64,000 nucleotides of DNA from Panacagrimonas sp965216805 (GCF_965216805.1 NZ_CBDCGN010000002.1:62001-126000); one strand, 5' to 3'. Positions 1 through 9,078 are shown, counted from the first letter of the stretch. The notes: generated from the sequence alone by a model not told the origin. Program-made: numbers and translations.

Positions 1-1
1 C

Positions 2-520
2 CTGTCGGAAATCGCCGAGGTGCTGGCGCAGGTGAAGACCGTGCCGGGCCGTATCGAGGCGTTTCGCGGCTCCGCTACACCCGCACTGGCGGTGGTGGAT
101 TACGCGCACACGCCCAAGGCGCTGGAACAGGTGTTGGACGCGTTGCGCGCACATACCGCTGGTGCCCTGCACTGCGTGTTCGGTTGCGGAGGCGATCGCG
201 ATCGCGGCAAGCGCGCGCTGATGGGCGAGGTCGCAGCAAGGCTGGCGGATCGGGTGACGATCACCGACGACAATCCGCGCAGCGAAGATCCGGCGTTGAT
301 CGTCGAAGCGATCCTGCAGGGTGTCGCCGCCGCGGATCGCAGCCGCGTGGCGGTCCAGCACGAGCGTGCGCGCGCCATCGAGCAGGCGCTGCATCAAGCG
401 CTCGCCGGCGACGTGGTGCTGATCGCCGGCAAGGGTCATGAAGCCACCCAGACGTATGGCGACCGTGTCGTGCCTTTCAGCGATCGCGAGTTTGTCGCGA
501 ACTGCATGGGGGCGGCATGA
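2..520 (+). CDS. murE: UDP-MurNAc-tripeptide synthetase MurE, 3' part
   Basis: C-terminal part of the cytoplasmic ligase that adds the third stem-peptide residue to UDP-MurNAc-dipeptide. The reading frame is open from the window edge, so the start and the ATP-binding domain are missing. Visible are the start of the C-terminal ligase domain (VVDYAHTPKALEQVL), the glycine-rich GCGGDRDRGKR stretch, DNPRSEDP, and GKGHEATQ near the end. DNPR is the signature of meso-diaminopimelate-adding MurE enzymes, as opposed to lysine-adding ones. The stop codon overlaps the murF start in an ATGA arrangement, which fits translational coupling at the head of a cell-wall operon. Confidence 0.95.
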   Translation: MSEIAEVLAQVKTVPGRIEAFRGSATPALAVVDYAHTPKALEQVLDALRAHTAGALHCVFGCGGDRDRGKRALMGEVAARLADRVTITDDNPRSEDPALIVEAILQGVAAADRSRVAVQHERARAIEQALHQALAGDVVLIAGKGHEATQTYGDRVVPFSDREFVANCMGAA

Positions 521-1878
521 GCGGCATGGCGCCCCTGTCGTGGTTTGCGCAGGTCGCGCAGGCGCAGCTGATCGGCGCGGACGCCGACGTGCAGCGCGTG
601 GTGACCGATTCGCGCGCAGCGCAGGCCGGCGACCTCTACGTGGCGCTGCGCGGCGAGCGTTTCGATGGACATGATTTCGTGGGCGGGGCTGCAGGGAAGG
701 GCGCGGTCGGTGCAATCGTGGTTCGCAGGCTCAACGCACCGGCCGCGCAACTTCTTGTGGACGATCCGCTGCAGGCGCTGCAGGCGGTGTCCGTTGCCTG
801 GCGACGGCGCTTCGAAGTGCCGGTGGTGGCGATCACCGGCAGCAACGGCAAGACCACCACCAAACAGCTGCTGGCCGCGGTATGCGCGGCACGCGGGCCG
901 GTGCTGGCGACGCGCGGCAATCTCAACAATCACATCGGCGTGCCGCTGAGCCTGCTGGAACTGCGCGACTCGCATCGCACCGCGGTGATCGAAATGGGCG
1001 CCAATCGTGCAGGCGAGATCGCGCTGCTGACGTCGCTGGCGCAACCGCAGATCGGGGTGGTGACACAGGCGGGCGATGCACACCTGGAAGGCTTCGGCAG
1101 CCGCGCAGGCGTGGCGCGCGCCAAGGGCGAACTGTTCGCCGGCCTGGGTGCGGACGGCATCGCGGTGATCAATGTCGATGACGATTACGCCGATCTCTGG
1201 CGTGGCATGGCGCGCGGTCGCCAGATCGGGTTCGGTTTGAATGCGACCGCCGATGTCGGTGCCAGTGACATCGTGGCCACCGCCACCGGCACGCGCTTCG
1301 AGCTGCGTGTTCCCGGCAGCACCGCCAGCGCCGAACTGCCGCTGCCGGGTCGACACAACGTCATGAACGCGCTGGCAGCGGCGGCCTGTGCGGCGGCGCT
1401 GGGTATGGATGCACCGCAGATCGCATCAGGTCTGGCTCGGGTGCAGGCGCCGCAGGGGCGGGTGGCGTGGAAGCGCACGCCGCAGGGCGCGCGCGTGATC
1501 GACGACAGCTACAACGCCAATCCCACTTCGATGCAGGCGGCGTTGGAACTGCTGGCGCAGCAGCCCGGCCAGCGCTGGGCGGTGCTCGGTGCCATGGCCG
1601 AGCTGGGGACAGATTCGGCGGCGTTGCACCAGGCCTGCGGGGCCAGTGCCAAGGCGCTGGGGATCGAGCGTCTGTGCACGGTCGGCGCAGCCGGTGCGGA
1701 CTACGCACGCGGTTATGGAGAGTCGGCCGAACGCTATGCCGACGTAACGGTATTGAGTCAGCGGTTGGCTGCACAACTGGGTGAAGGCATCACGGTGCTG
1801 GTCAAGGGGTCGCGCTCGGCGCGGATGGAATTACTGGTCGCCGCGCTGTGTGGCGAGACCGCGCGAGAGACGCACTGA
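517..1878 (+). CDS. murF: UDP-MurNAc-tripeptide:D-Ala-D-Ala ligase MurF
   Basis: Cytoplasmic ATP-dependent ligase that adds D-Ala-D-Ala to give the UDP-MurNAc-pentapeptide. The 453 residues match the usual family length. The ATP-binding loop GSNGKTTT lies at about residues 108-115, the GNLNNHIGVPLSLL motif follows, and the C-terminal domain has the DDSYNANPTSM motif near residue 330. The start is the ATG overlapping the murE stop. Only two bases separate its stop from the chosen mraY start. Confidence 0.96.
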   Translation: MSGMAPLSWFAQVAQAQLIGADADVQRVVTDSRAAQAGDLYVALRGERFDGHDFVGGAAGKGAVGAIVVRRLNAPAAQLLVDDPLQALQAVSVAWRRRFEVPVVAITGSNGKTTTKQLLAAVCAARGPVLATRGNLNNHIGVPLSLLELRDSHRTAVIEMGANRAGEIALLTSLAQPQIGVVTQAGDAHLEGFGSRAGVARAKGELFAGLGADGIAVINVDDDYADLWRGMARGRQIGFGLNATADVGASDIVATATGTRFELRVPGSTASAELPLPGRHNVMNALAAAACAAALGMDAPQIASGLARVQAPQGRVAWKRTPQGARVIDDSYNANPTSMQAALELLAQQPGQRWAVLGAMAELGTDSAALHQACGASAKALGIERLCTVGAAGADYARGYGESAERYADVTVLSQRLAAQLGEGITVLVKGSRSARMELLVAALCGETARETH

Positions 1879-1880
1879 CG

Positions 1881-2966
1881 ATGCTGTATCACCTTGCCAT
1901 GTGGATGAAGGAGTCGGTCAGCGAGTTCAACCTGTTCGGCTATCTGACCTTTCGCAGCATTCTGGGCGTGCTCACTGCGCTGATCTTTTCGTTCATCGCC
2001 GGCCCCTGGATGATCCAGAAACTCCATGACTTCAAGTTCGGCCAGGTGATCCGCGAGGTCGGGCCGAAGTCGCATCAGGCCAAGACCGGCACTCCGACCA
2101 TGGGCGGCGTGATGATCCTGGCGGCCATCACCATCGCCACCCTGGCGTGGTCGGATCTCACCAACCGTTTCGTGTGGTTCGCGCTGCTGGTCACGCTTTC
2201 GTTCGGCGCCGTGGGGTTTGCGGACGACTTCATCAAGATCAAGCACCGGCGCAACCTGGGCCTCACGGCGCGACAGAAATATTTCTGGTTGTCGCTAGCC
2301 GGCTTCGGCGTATCGGCGCTGATCTACGTCACCGCCCAGGCGCCGGTGGAAACCAGCCTGATCTTTCCGTTGCTGAAGGACGTGGCCGTCCCGATGGGAC
2401 TGTTCTTCATCTTCTGGAGCTATCTGGTGATCGTGGGCACCAGCAACGCGGTGAATCTCACCGACGGGCTCGACGGCCTGGCCATCATGCCCTGCGTGCT
2501 GGTGGCTTCGGCGTTGGCGGTGTTCGCCTACTGCACCGGCAACGTCAAGATCGCGGGTTATCTGGGCATCCCGTACATCGCCGGGGTCGGTGAGCTGGTG
2601 GTCTTCTGCACCGCTCTAGCGGGCGCGGGGCTGGGCTTCCTGTGGTTCAACGCCTATCCGGCGCAGGTGTTCATGGGCGACGTCGGGGCCCTGGCGCTGG
2701 GCGCGGCGCTGGGCGTGGTGGCGATCCTGGTGCGCCAGGAACTGGTGCTGGTGGTGATGGGCGGCGTGTTCGTGGCCGAAACGCTGTCGGTGATGCTGCA
2801 GGTGGCCTACTTCAAGTACAGCGGCGGCAAGCGCATCTTCCGCATGGCGCCGCTGCACCATCACTTCGAACTCAAGGGCTGGCCCGAGCCCAAGATCATC
2901 GTGCGCTTCTGGATCGTGACCCTGATCCTGGTGCTGATCGGTCTGTCGACGCTGAAGGTGCGGTGA
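1881..2966 (+). CDS. mraY: Phospho-MurNAc-pentapeptide translocase MraY
   Basis: Integral membrane enzyme that transfers phospho-MurNAc-pentapeptide to undecaprenyl phosphate, forming lipid I. It is 361 residues long from the chosen ATG (MLYHLAMWMKESVS). An upstream ATG in the same frame would add 11 residues inside murF and lacks family support. The family signatures are present: DD at 115-116 (FADDFIKIKHRRNLGL), NLTDGLDGL at 192-200, MGDVGA near 265, and HHHFELKGWPEPK near 325. About ten hydrophobic segments alternate with short loops. The stop shares its last base with the murD start (TGATG). Confidence 0.97.
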   Translation: MLYHLAMWMKESVSEFNLFGYLTFRSILGVLTALIFSFIAGPWMIQKLHDFKFGQVIREVGPKSHQAKTGTPTMGGVMILAAITIATLAWSDLTNRFVWFALLVTLSFGAVGFADDFIKIKHRRNLGLTARQKYFWLSLAGFGVSALIYVTAQAPVETSLIFPLLKDVAVPMGLFFIFWSYLVIVGTSNAVNLTDGLDGLAIMPCVLVASALAVFAYCTGNVKIAGYLGIPYIAGVGELVVFCTALAGAGLGFLWFNAYPAQVFMGDVGALALGAALGVVAILVRQELVLVVMGGVFVAETLSVMLQVAYFKYSGGKRIFRMAPLHHHFELKGWPEPKIIVRFWIVTLILVLIGLSTLKVR

Positions 2967-4402
2967 TGGCCTCGGTCAGAAATCGGGAGTGGACCGGCGG
3001 GAGCCCCGAAGGAATCGGGAATCGCTACGACGGGGTTTCGCTGTTGATCGTCGGACTCGGTGCGTCCGGGGTCTCCGCACTCCGCTACCTCGCACGCGAA
3101 GGCGCGAAGCTGGTCGTTACCGATTCGCGTGCGGCGCCGGCTGGCGTCGAGGCGCTGCGTCGCGAGTTTCCGCAGGTCGAATTCCGGCTCGGCGCCTTCG
3201 ACGCGCCGCGGCCACTGACGCAGTTTGCCGAGGCGGTGGTTTCACCGGGCGTGTCGCTCGACGAGCCCTTCGTGCACTCGCTGATCGCCGCCGGCATCCC
3301 CGTGATTGGCGACATCGAGTTGTTTGCGCGTGCGGTTTCGTCTCCCGTCTCCCGTCTCTCGTCTCCCGGCGTCATCGGCATCACCGGCAGCAACGGCAAG
3401 AGTACCGTCACCACCCTGGTCGGCGAGATGGCGCGCGCAGCCGGGCTACGTGTGAAGGTGGGCGGCAATCTGGGCACACCGGCGCTGGATCTGCTGAGCG
3501 ACGACACCGAGCTGTACGTGCTGGAGCTGTCGAGTTTCCAGCTGGAAACCACCCACAGCCTGCGCTGCAGCGCGGCGGCCTTCCTCAATCTGGCGGAGGA
3601 TCATCTCGACCGTCACCACGACATGGCGCGCTACGCCGCGATCAAGGCGCGCATTTTTCGCGGCTGCGAGGTGGCGGTGGTGAACCGGGACGATGCGTTT
3701 ACGGGAATCGGGAATCGGGAATCGGGAGTCGCAAGAACGGTAGCGTTTGGTCTGGGCGCGCCGACACCCACGCAGCAATACGGTCTCGTGCAGCACCAAG
3801 CCGAAACCTGGCTTGCCTCGACGATTCCAGATTCCGGATTGCCGATTCCCGTGCTCCCATGTGCAGCGCTCAAGATCCACGGCCTGCACAACGTGGCCAA
3901 TGCCCTCGCCACGCTGGCGCTGGCCGACGCAGTCGGGATCGCGCGCGAGGCTGCGCTGCAGGCCTTGCGCGAGTTCAGGGGTCTGCCGCATCGATGCGAG
4001 TTCGTTGCCGAACGCGGCGGCGTGACCTGGCTCAACGACTCCAAGGGCACCAACGTCGGGTCCACCCTGGCGGCGCTCAAGGGTTTGCCGGGCCCGATCG
4101 TCTGGCTCGGCGGCGGCCAGGGCAAGGGGCAGGATTTTTCACCGCTGGCGCAACCTTTGGCGGACAAGGGCCGTGCGGCGCTGCTGTTCGGCCAGGACGC
4201 ACAGGCCATTGAAGACGCCATCTACGGCGCGCTGCCGGTGTATCGCGATCCCGACATGAACGCGGCGCTGTCGCGTGCCAAGACCCTGGCGCAGCCGGGT
4301 GATCAGGTGCTGCTGTCGCCGGCCTGCGCCAGTCTGGACCAGTTTCGCAACTACGTGGAGCGCGGTGAGCGCTTCAGCCGATGGGTGTGCGATCACGCAT
4401 GA
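2966..4402 (+). CDS. murD: UDP-MurNAc-L-Ala:D-Glu ligase MurD with repeat-encoded loops
   Basis: Cytoplasmic ligase adding D-glutamate to UDP-MurNAc-L-Ala. It is 478 residues long, about 40 more than E. coli MurD. The N-terminal Rossmann motif (LLIVGLGASGVSALRYL) starts near 25, the ATP loop GSNGKST is at 141-147, and the C-terminal domain has WLNDSKGTNVGSTLAAL. Three stretches are read through simple heptamer arrays: SSPVSRLSSP at 125-134, GIGNRESG at about 246-255, and IPDSGLPIP at about 286-295. The first 22 residues also come from degenerate heptamer-like sequence. All core motifs are intact, so the gene is probably functional with enlarged loops. It overlaps ftsW by ATGA. Confidence 0.95.
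   Translation: MASVRNREWTGGSPEGIGNRYDGVSLLIVGLGASGVSALRYLAREGAKLVVTDSRAAPAGVEALRREFPQVEFRLGAFDAPRPLTQFAEAVVSPGVSLDEPFVHSLIAAGIPVIGDIELFARAVSSPVSRLSSPGVIGITGSNGKSTVTTLVGEMARAAGLRVKVGGNLGTPALDLLSDDTELYVLELSSFQLETTHSLRCSAAAFLNLAEDHLDRHHDMARYAAIKARIFRGCEVAVVNRDDAFTGIGNRESGVARTVAFGLGAPTPTQQYGLVQHQAETWLASTIPDSGLPIPVLPCAALKIHGLHNVANALATLALADAVGIAREAALQALREFRGLPHRCEFVAERGGVTWLNDSKGTNVGSTLAALKGLPGPIVWLGGGQGKGQDFSPLAQPLADKGRAALLFGQDAQAIEDAIYGALPVYRDPDMNAALSRAKTLAQPGDQVLLSPACASLDQFRNYVERGERFSRWVCDHA
3340..3367 (+). repeat. Four-heptamer array (GTCTCCC type) inside murD
   Basis: Four consecutive heptamers, GTCTCCC GTCTCCC GTCTCTC GTCTCCC, are translated as part of SSPVSRLSSP just before the ATP-binding loop of MurD. 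E. coli MurD has only a few residues at this point (family knowledge). The same unit, also in fours, bounds the four-helix-bundle gene near 59.4-59.8 kb. Confidence 0.9.
3703..3730 (+). repeat. Four-heptamer array (GGGAATC type) inside murD
   Basis: Three GGGAATC units and one GGGAGTC, translated in frame as part of GIGNRESG in the MurD central domain. It faces the GATTCCC-type array 92 bases downstream, so the two form an inverted pair around native MurD coding sequence. Confidence 0.9.
3823..3850 (+). repeat. Four-heptamer array (GATTCCC type) inside murD
   Basis: Units GATTCCA, GATTCCG, GATTGCC, GATTCCC. This is the reverse-complement orientation of the array at 3703. It is more diverged than the other arrays, and is translated as IPDSGLPIP in a MurD loop. 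Confidence 0.8.
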
Positions 4403-5592
4403 ACCTGAGCCTGCCACGCTGGAACTCGCAGCCGCAGCAGTTGGTGTTGCCGTTGCCGCGTGCGCAGGTGGGTCTGGACCCGCTGATGTGCGCAGCGGTG
4501 GCCGCGGTGTTGTGTTGGGGTCTGGTGATGGTGGCCTCGGCTTCGGTGGCGCAGGCGCAGAAGCTCACCGGCGAGCCGTTCTATTTTTTCTATCGTCAAC
4601 TGGTCTTCACCGGCATCGGCGGTCTGCTGGCCTGGGGCGCGTTCCTGGTACCGGCGCACGTATGGGAGCGCAAGAGCGGCTGGCTGGCGGTGGGCGGACT
4701 GATCCTGCTGGCGGTGGTGCTGATTCCCGGCATCGGCGTCAAGGTCAATCACGCGCGGCGCTGGATCGACCTGGAGTTCATCCGAATCCAGGCATCGGAA
4801 CCGGCACGACTGGCGCTGATCACCTATCTGGCCGGTTATATCGTGCGCCGCCAGGGACGGCTGCAGAACACTCTCGGCGGCCTGCTGATTCCTTTTCTGC
4901 CGGTGCTCCTGGCCGGCGTGCTGCTGCTGTTGGAGCCCGACTTCGGCGCCACCGCCATCCTGATTGCGGTGGCCTTCATCATGCTGTTCCTGGGCGGCGC
5001 CCGCATGATCTATCTGATCGGGCTGGTGCTGGTGGCGAGTGTCGGGCTGGGCCTGCTGGCGATGGCCGAGGCTTATCGCGTGCGTCGCCTGATGAATTTC
5101 ACCGATCCGTTCGCCGACATGGAGAACGGCGGCTGGCAGCTGGCCAACTCGCTGATCGCCATCGGTCGCGGCGAGTGGGTCGGCGTGGGCTTGGGCAACA
5201 GCGTGCAGAAGCTGTTGTACCTGCCGGAAATGCACACGGATTTCATCTTCGCCATCCTCGCCGAGGAGTTTGGTCTGTTCGGCGTGCTGGTGCTGTTGGG
5301 TCTGTTCTGCGTGATGGTGTGGCGCGGGTTTGTCATCGGTGCCAAGGCCGAGGCCCTGGGCGAACGCTTCAAGGCCTATCTGGTTTACGGCCTGACCACC
5401 TGGTTGGGCCTTCAGGCGCTGATCAACATGGCGGTCAACATGGGCGCGCTGCCGACCAAGGGACTGACCCTGCCCTTGATGAGCTACGGCGGATCGTCGC
5501 TGATCACCGTGATGATCCTACTGGCATTGATCCTGCGCGTGGACTACGAGAATCGCCAGGCCGAGTCGCGCAAGACGGTGCCGTCGTCATGA
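4399..5592 (+). CDS. ftsW: Lipid II polymerase / divisome protein FtsW
   Basis: SEDS-family integral membrane protein that polymerises septal peptidoglycan with its partner class B penicillin-binding protein. The chosen ATG overlaps the murD stop (ATGA) and gives 397 residues; an ATG 18 bases upstream is also in frame. About ten membrane segments are visible. SEDS signatures include the RRWIDLEFIRIQASEPARLAL region, LLLEPDFGATAIL, and near the C-terminus LINMAVNMGALPTKGLTLP followed by SYGGSS. Its position between murD and murG is the standard dcw order. Confidence 0.96.
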   Translation: MNLSLPRWNSQPQQLVLPLPRAQVGLDPLMCAAVAAVLCWGLVMVASASVAQAQKLTGEPFYFFYRQLVFTGIGGLLAWGAFLVPAHVWERKSGWLAVGGLILLAVVLIPGIGVKVNHARRWIDLEFIRIQASEPARLALITYLAGYIVRRQGRLQNTLGGLLIPFLPVLLAGVLLLLEPDFGATAILIAVAFIMLFLGGARMIYLIGLVLVASVGLGLLAMAEAYRVRRLMNFTDPFADMENGGWQLANSLIAIGRGEWVGVGLGNSVQKLLYLPEMHTDFIFAILAEEFGLFGVLVLLGLFCVMVWRGFVIGAKAEALGERFKAYLVYGLTTWLGLQALINMAVNMGALPTKGLTLPLMSYGGSSLITVMILLALILRVDYENRQAESRKTVPSS

Positions 5593-6671
5593 GCGACGCT
5601 CTGCGCTTTGTGATCATGGCGGGTGGCACTGGCGGCCACGTCTTTCCCGCCCTCGCGGTCGCGCACGAACTGCGTCGTCGCGGGCACGAGGTGGTGTGGA
5701 TGGGCGCGCCGGACTCCTTCGAGGCGCGCACCGTTCCCCCGCAAGGCTATCCGCTGGAGCTGGTGCAGGTTGGCGGCCTGCGCGGCAAGGGCACTTGGAC
5801 CCTGATCGGCGCGCCGCTGCGCCTGCTGCGGGCGGTCTGGCAGGCTTGGCGGATCCTGTCGCGACGGCGTCCACATGCCGTGCTCGGCATGGGCGGCTTC
5901 GCCGCCGGACCGGGCGGTCTGGCGGCCTGGCTGCGGCGCACGCCGCTGGTGATCCACGAGCAGAACGCCGCGCCGGGGCTGACCAATCGCCTATTATCGA
6001 AACTGGCGCGCCGGGTGCTCGAAGCTTTCCCCGGGACGTTCGTCGGCGCCACCACGGTCGGCAACCCGGTGCGCGACGGCTTTGCCGAACTGCCTTCGCC
6101 GTCGCGGCGCATGGTGGAGCGCGCCAGCGCGCCGCCGACGGTGCTGGTGTTGGGCGGCAGCCAGGGCGCGCGCGCGCTCAACGAGCGGATGCCGCAGGCG
6201 CTGGCATTGATGCCGCCGCAGTCGCGGCCGCAGGTGTGCCACCAGGCCGGCCGTACCCTGGAGCTGGCGCAACGCGCCTATGCCGATTGTGCGGTGCAGG
6301 CGCAGATCGAAGCCTTCATCCACGACATGCCCGCCGCCTACGCCGCAGCCGACCTGGTGGTGTGTCGTGCCGGTGCTTCGACCGTGGCCGAACTGTCCGC
6401 AGCCGGCTGTGCGGCGCTGCTGGTGCCGTTTCCGTTTGCGGTGGACGATCACCAGACCCGCAACGGCGAGCACCTGGTGCAGGCTTGCGCCGCACGCCTG
6501 ATCGCCGAGGCCGAACTGAGCGCGCAGCGCCTTTGCGACGAGCTGACGGATCTGCTGTCCGACCGCATCAGGCTGATCGAAATGGCCGAGCGCGCGCGCA
6601 CCACGGCCTGGGCGGACGCCACCGACACCATTGCCGACGTCTGCGTGGACGTCGCCGGGGCACGCTCATGA
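5589..6671 (+). CDS. murG: Lipid II-forming GlcNAc transferase MurG
   Basis: Peripheral membrane glycosyltransferase (GT28) on the cytoplasmic face that adds GlcNAc to lipid I to make lipid II. It is 360 residues long. The N-terminal glycine-rich loop GGTGGHVFPALAVA is at about 12-25, the second Rossmann domain opens with LVLGGSQGARALN, and the UDP-GlcNAc region CRAGASTVAELSAAG plus PFPFAVDDHQTRN follows. The start overlaps the ftsW stop in ATGA, and the end overlaps murC in the same way. Confidence 0.97.
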   Translation: MSDALRFVIMAGGTGGHVFPALAVAHELRRRGHEVVWMGAPDSFEARTVPPQGYPLELVQVGGLRGKGTWTLIGAPLRLLRAVWQAWRILSRRRPHAVLGMGGFAAGPGGLAAWLRRTPLVIHEQNAAPGLTNRLLSKLARRVLEAFPGTFVGATTVGNPVRDGFAELPSPSRRMVERASAPPTVLVLGGSQGARALNERMPQALALMPPQSRPQVCHQAGRTLELAQRAYADCAVQAQIEAFIHDMPAAYAAADLVVCRAGASTVAELSAAGCAALLVPFPFAVDDHQTRNGEHLVQACAARLIAEAELSAQRLCDELTDLLSDRIRLIEMAERARTTAWADATDTIADVCVDVAGARS

Positions 6672-8089
6672 TGGCGCCCCATCACGTGCATCCGGTGATG
6701 CGGCGGGTGCGACGCATCCACATGCTGGGCATCGGCGGCAGCGGTATGGCGGGCATCGCCGAGGTGCTGCTCAACCTGGGCTACCAGGTTTCCGGCACCG
6801 ATCTGCGCGACAGCGCGGCCACGCGCAGGCTCGCCGGCCTGGGCGCGCAGATTTTCATCGGTCATGCGGAGTCCAACGCGCACGGCGCCGACGTGCTGGT
6901 GGTATCCACCGCGGTGCCGCCGGGCAATCCCGAACTGGAGTACGCCCGCGCACAGCGCGTTCCGGTGGTGCGTCGCGCCGAGATGCTGGCCGAACTGATG
7001 CGCTTCCGGCACGGCATCGCGATTGCCGGTACCCACGGCAAGACCACCACCACCAGTCTGGTGGCGGCGGTGCTGGCCGAGGGCGGACTCGATCCCACTT
7101 TTGTGGTCGGCGGCAAGGTCAAGAGCGCCGACACCAATGCACGCCTGGGCAGCAGCCAGTATCTGGTCGCCGAGGCCGACGAAAGCGACGCGTCCTTTCT
7201 GCATCTGAACCCGATGATCGCGGCCGTCACCAACATCGACGCCGATCATCTGGAGACCTACGGCGGCGACTTCGAACGGCTCAAGGACACCTTCATCGAA
7301 TTCCTGCAGCGGCTGCCGTTCTACGGTCTGGCCGTGCTGTGCGCGGACGATCCGGTGGTGATGGAGCTGCAGACGCGCATCGGGCGCCCCATCCTCACCT
7401 ACGGGTTCGACGCCGACGCCGACGTGCGCGCCGAAAGCGTCGTCGCCAGCGGCCATGGAAACGACTTCGTCGCGGTGTGGCGCGACGGCACGCGCGAAAA
7501 CCTGCACCTGAACTTGCCCGGCCTGCACAACGTGCTCAACGCCATGGCGGCGGTGGCCATCGCGCGCGAGCTCGGCGTGAGCCTGCCCAGCATTCGCAAG
7601 GCGCTGCTGGAGTTTCAGGGCATCGGCCGGCGCTGCGAGTCGCATGGCTGGCTGACGCTGCCGCGGGGCCGCTGCTGGCTGGTGGACGACTACGGACATC
7701 ACCCGCGCGAGCTCGCCGCCACCTTTCAGGCGATGCGCGCGGCGCATCCCGGCCAGCGCCTCGTGGCCGCGTTCCAGCCGCATCGCTACACCCGGACCCG
7801 TGACCTGTTCGACGACTTCTGCGAAATCCTGTCGCAGGTCGACGCGCTGCTGCTGCTGGAGATCTATCCGGCGGGCGAGGCGCCGATTGCCGGAGCCGAC
7901 GCGCGCAGCCTGGCACGTGGCATCCGCGCGCGCGGCAAGGTCGAGCCGGTTTACGTCAAGGCGGTGGCAGAGCTGCCCGAAGCCCTGAGCGGGGTGCTGG
8001 AAGACGGCGACGTGCTGCTGACCATCGGCGCCGGTGACATCGGCAATGCACCGGCGCTGCTGCTGCAGCACTACGGGAGCGCTCCATGA
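6668..8089 (+). CDS. murC: UDP-MurNAc:L-Ala ligase MurC
   Basis: First amino-acid-adding ligase of peptidoglycan synthesis, cytoplasmic. It is 473 residues from the ATG that overlaps the murG stop; the next codon is also ATG, so the start may be one residue later. The N-terminal nucleotide motif is MLGIGGSGMAGIAEVL, the ATP loop GTHGKTTTTS is near 120, and the C-terminal domain has VDDYGHHPRELAAT and FQPHRYTRTRDL. The length is close to the E. coli enzyme. The stop overlaps the murB start (ATGA). Confidence 0.97.
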   Translation: MMAPHHVHPVMRRVRRIHMLGIGGSGMAGIAEVLLNLGYQVSGTDLRDSAATRRLAGLGAQIFIGHAESNAHGADVLVVSTAVPPGNPELEYARAQRVPVVRRAEMLAELMRFRHGIAIAGTHGKTTTTSLVAAVLAEGGLDPTFVVGGKVKSADTNARLGSSQYLVAEADESDASFLHLNPMIAAVTNIDADHLETYGGDFERLKDTFIEFLQRLPFYGLAVLCADDPVVMELQTRIGRPILTYGFDADADVRAESVVASGHGNDFVAVWRDGTRENLHLNLPGLHNVLNAMAAVAIARELGVSLPSIRKALLEFQGIGRRCESHGWLTLPRGRCWLVDDYGHHPRELAATFQAMRAAHPGQRLVAAFQPHRYTRTRDLFDDFCEILSQVDALLLLEIYPAGEAPIAGADARSLARGIRARGKVEPVYVKAVAELPEALSGVLEDGDVLLTIGAGDIGNAPALLLQHYGSAP

Positions 8090-9078
8090 GCGCGCGCGGC
8101 GGCGGCAAGTCGGGTCGCGGTACCGGCCTCAAGGCCGGCAAGCGCGCCCGCGCGGCATCGGCGCGGGCGTCGACGCCGGTGAGCCGCGCGCCGCAGCCGG
8201 CGTTGCGCGGCCGGCTGCTGCAGAACGAATCGCTGGCGACCCACACCAGCTGGCGCGTCGGCGGTCCCGCGGCGCGCTACTTCGAACCCGCCGACCGTGA
8301 AGACCTGATCGTGTTCGTGCGCTCGCTGCAGCCCGCCGAACCGCTGCTGTGGCTGGGTCTGGGCAGCAATCTGCTGGTCCGCGATGGCGGTTGGCCCGGC
8401 ACTGTGATCTCCCTGCATGGCGCGCTTGACGGCCTCGCCGAAGCGGGTCCGTCGGAGATCTACGCCGAAGCCGGTGTGCATTGCGCGCGCCTGGCCAAGT
8501 TTGCGCAGACCCTCGGGCGCGCCGGGCTCGGTTTCATGGCCGGCATTCCGGGCACGGTGGGCGGCGCGCTGGCGATGAATGCTGGCGCCTGGGGCGGCGA
8601 GACCTGGCCGCATGTGGCCGCGGTGGAGGTGCTGTATCTGGACGGCCGCACCGCCTGGCTGGAAGCCAAGGACTTTCGCTTCGAGTATCGGCATATCGAA
8701 GCGCCGCCGGGCTTCTGCGGATTTCTCGGCGCGCGCTTTCGCGTCACCGAAGATGTCGACGGCGGCCATGAGCGCACCACGCGCGAGTGGCTGGCCCGGC
8801 GCAAGGCGACACAGCCGGTCGGCAAGCCCAGTGCGGGCAGCACCTTTCGCAATCCCCCCGGCGATTACGCGGCGCGGCTGATCGAGGCCTGCGGCCTGAA
8901 GGGCTATCGCATCGGCGGTGCCGAGGTGTCGAGCCTGCACGCCAATTTCATTGTCACCGACGACGGCGCCACCGCCGCCGACGTCGAACGTCTGATCGAT
9001 CACCTCAGGCATACCGTACGCAGCCGGACCGGCGTCGATCTGAGCCCCGAAGTCCGCATTGTCGGAGCGCAGACATGA
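8086..9078 (+). CDS. murB: UDP-N-acetylenolpyruvoylglucosamine reductase MurB (type II-like)
   Basis: FAD-dependent, NADPH-using reductase that completes UDP-MurNAc. It is 330 residues long. The FAD-binding part has THTSWRVGGPA, GLGSNLLVRDGG and GFMAGIPGTVGGALAMNAG. The C-terminal part has KPSAGSTFRNPPGDYAARLIE and GYRIGGAEVSSLHANFIV, which resembles type II MurB enzymes (S. aureus-like) more than the longer E. coli type. The first 35 or so residues are a basic Gly/Arg/Lys/Ala-rich tail absent from most MurBs; a later start is possible, but the ATG overlaps murC neatly. The stop lies in an ATGA with the duplicated ddl start described next. Confidence 0.94.
   Translation: MSARGGGKSGRGTGLKAGKRARAASARASTPVSRAPQPALRGRLLQNESLATHTSWRVGGPAARYFEPADREDLIVFVRSLQPAEPLLWLGLGSNLLVRDGGWPGTVISLHGALDGLAEAGPSEIYAEAGVHCARLAKFAQTLGRAGLGFMAGIPGTVGGALAMNAGAWGGETWPHVAAVEVLYLDGRTAWLEAKDFRFEYRHIEAPPGFCGFLGARFRVTEDVDGGHERTTREWLARRKATQPVGKPSAGSTFRNPPGDYAARLIEACGLKGYRIGGAEVSSLHANFIVTDDGATAADVERLIDHLRHTVRSRTGVDLSPEVRIVGAQT

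Noticed and set aside
3340..3850. CRISPR-like or VNTR locus in murD
   Set aside because: Units are seven bases with no spacers and lie in coding sequence; each array has only four units.
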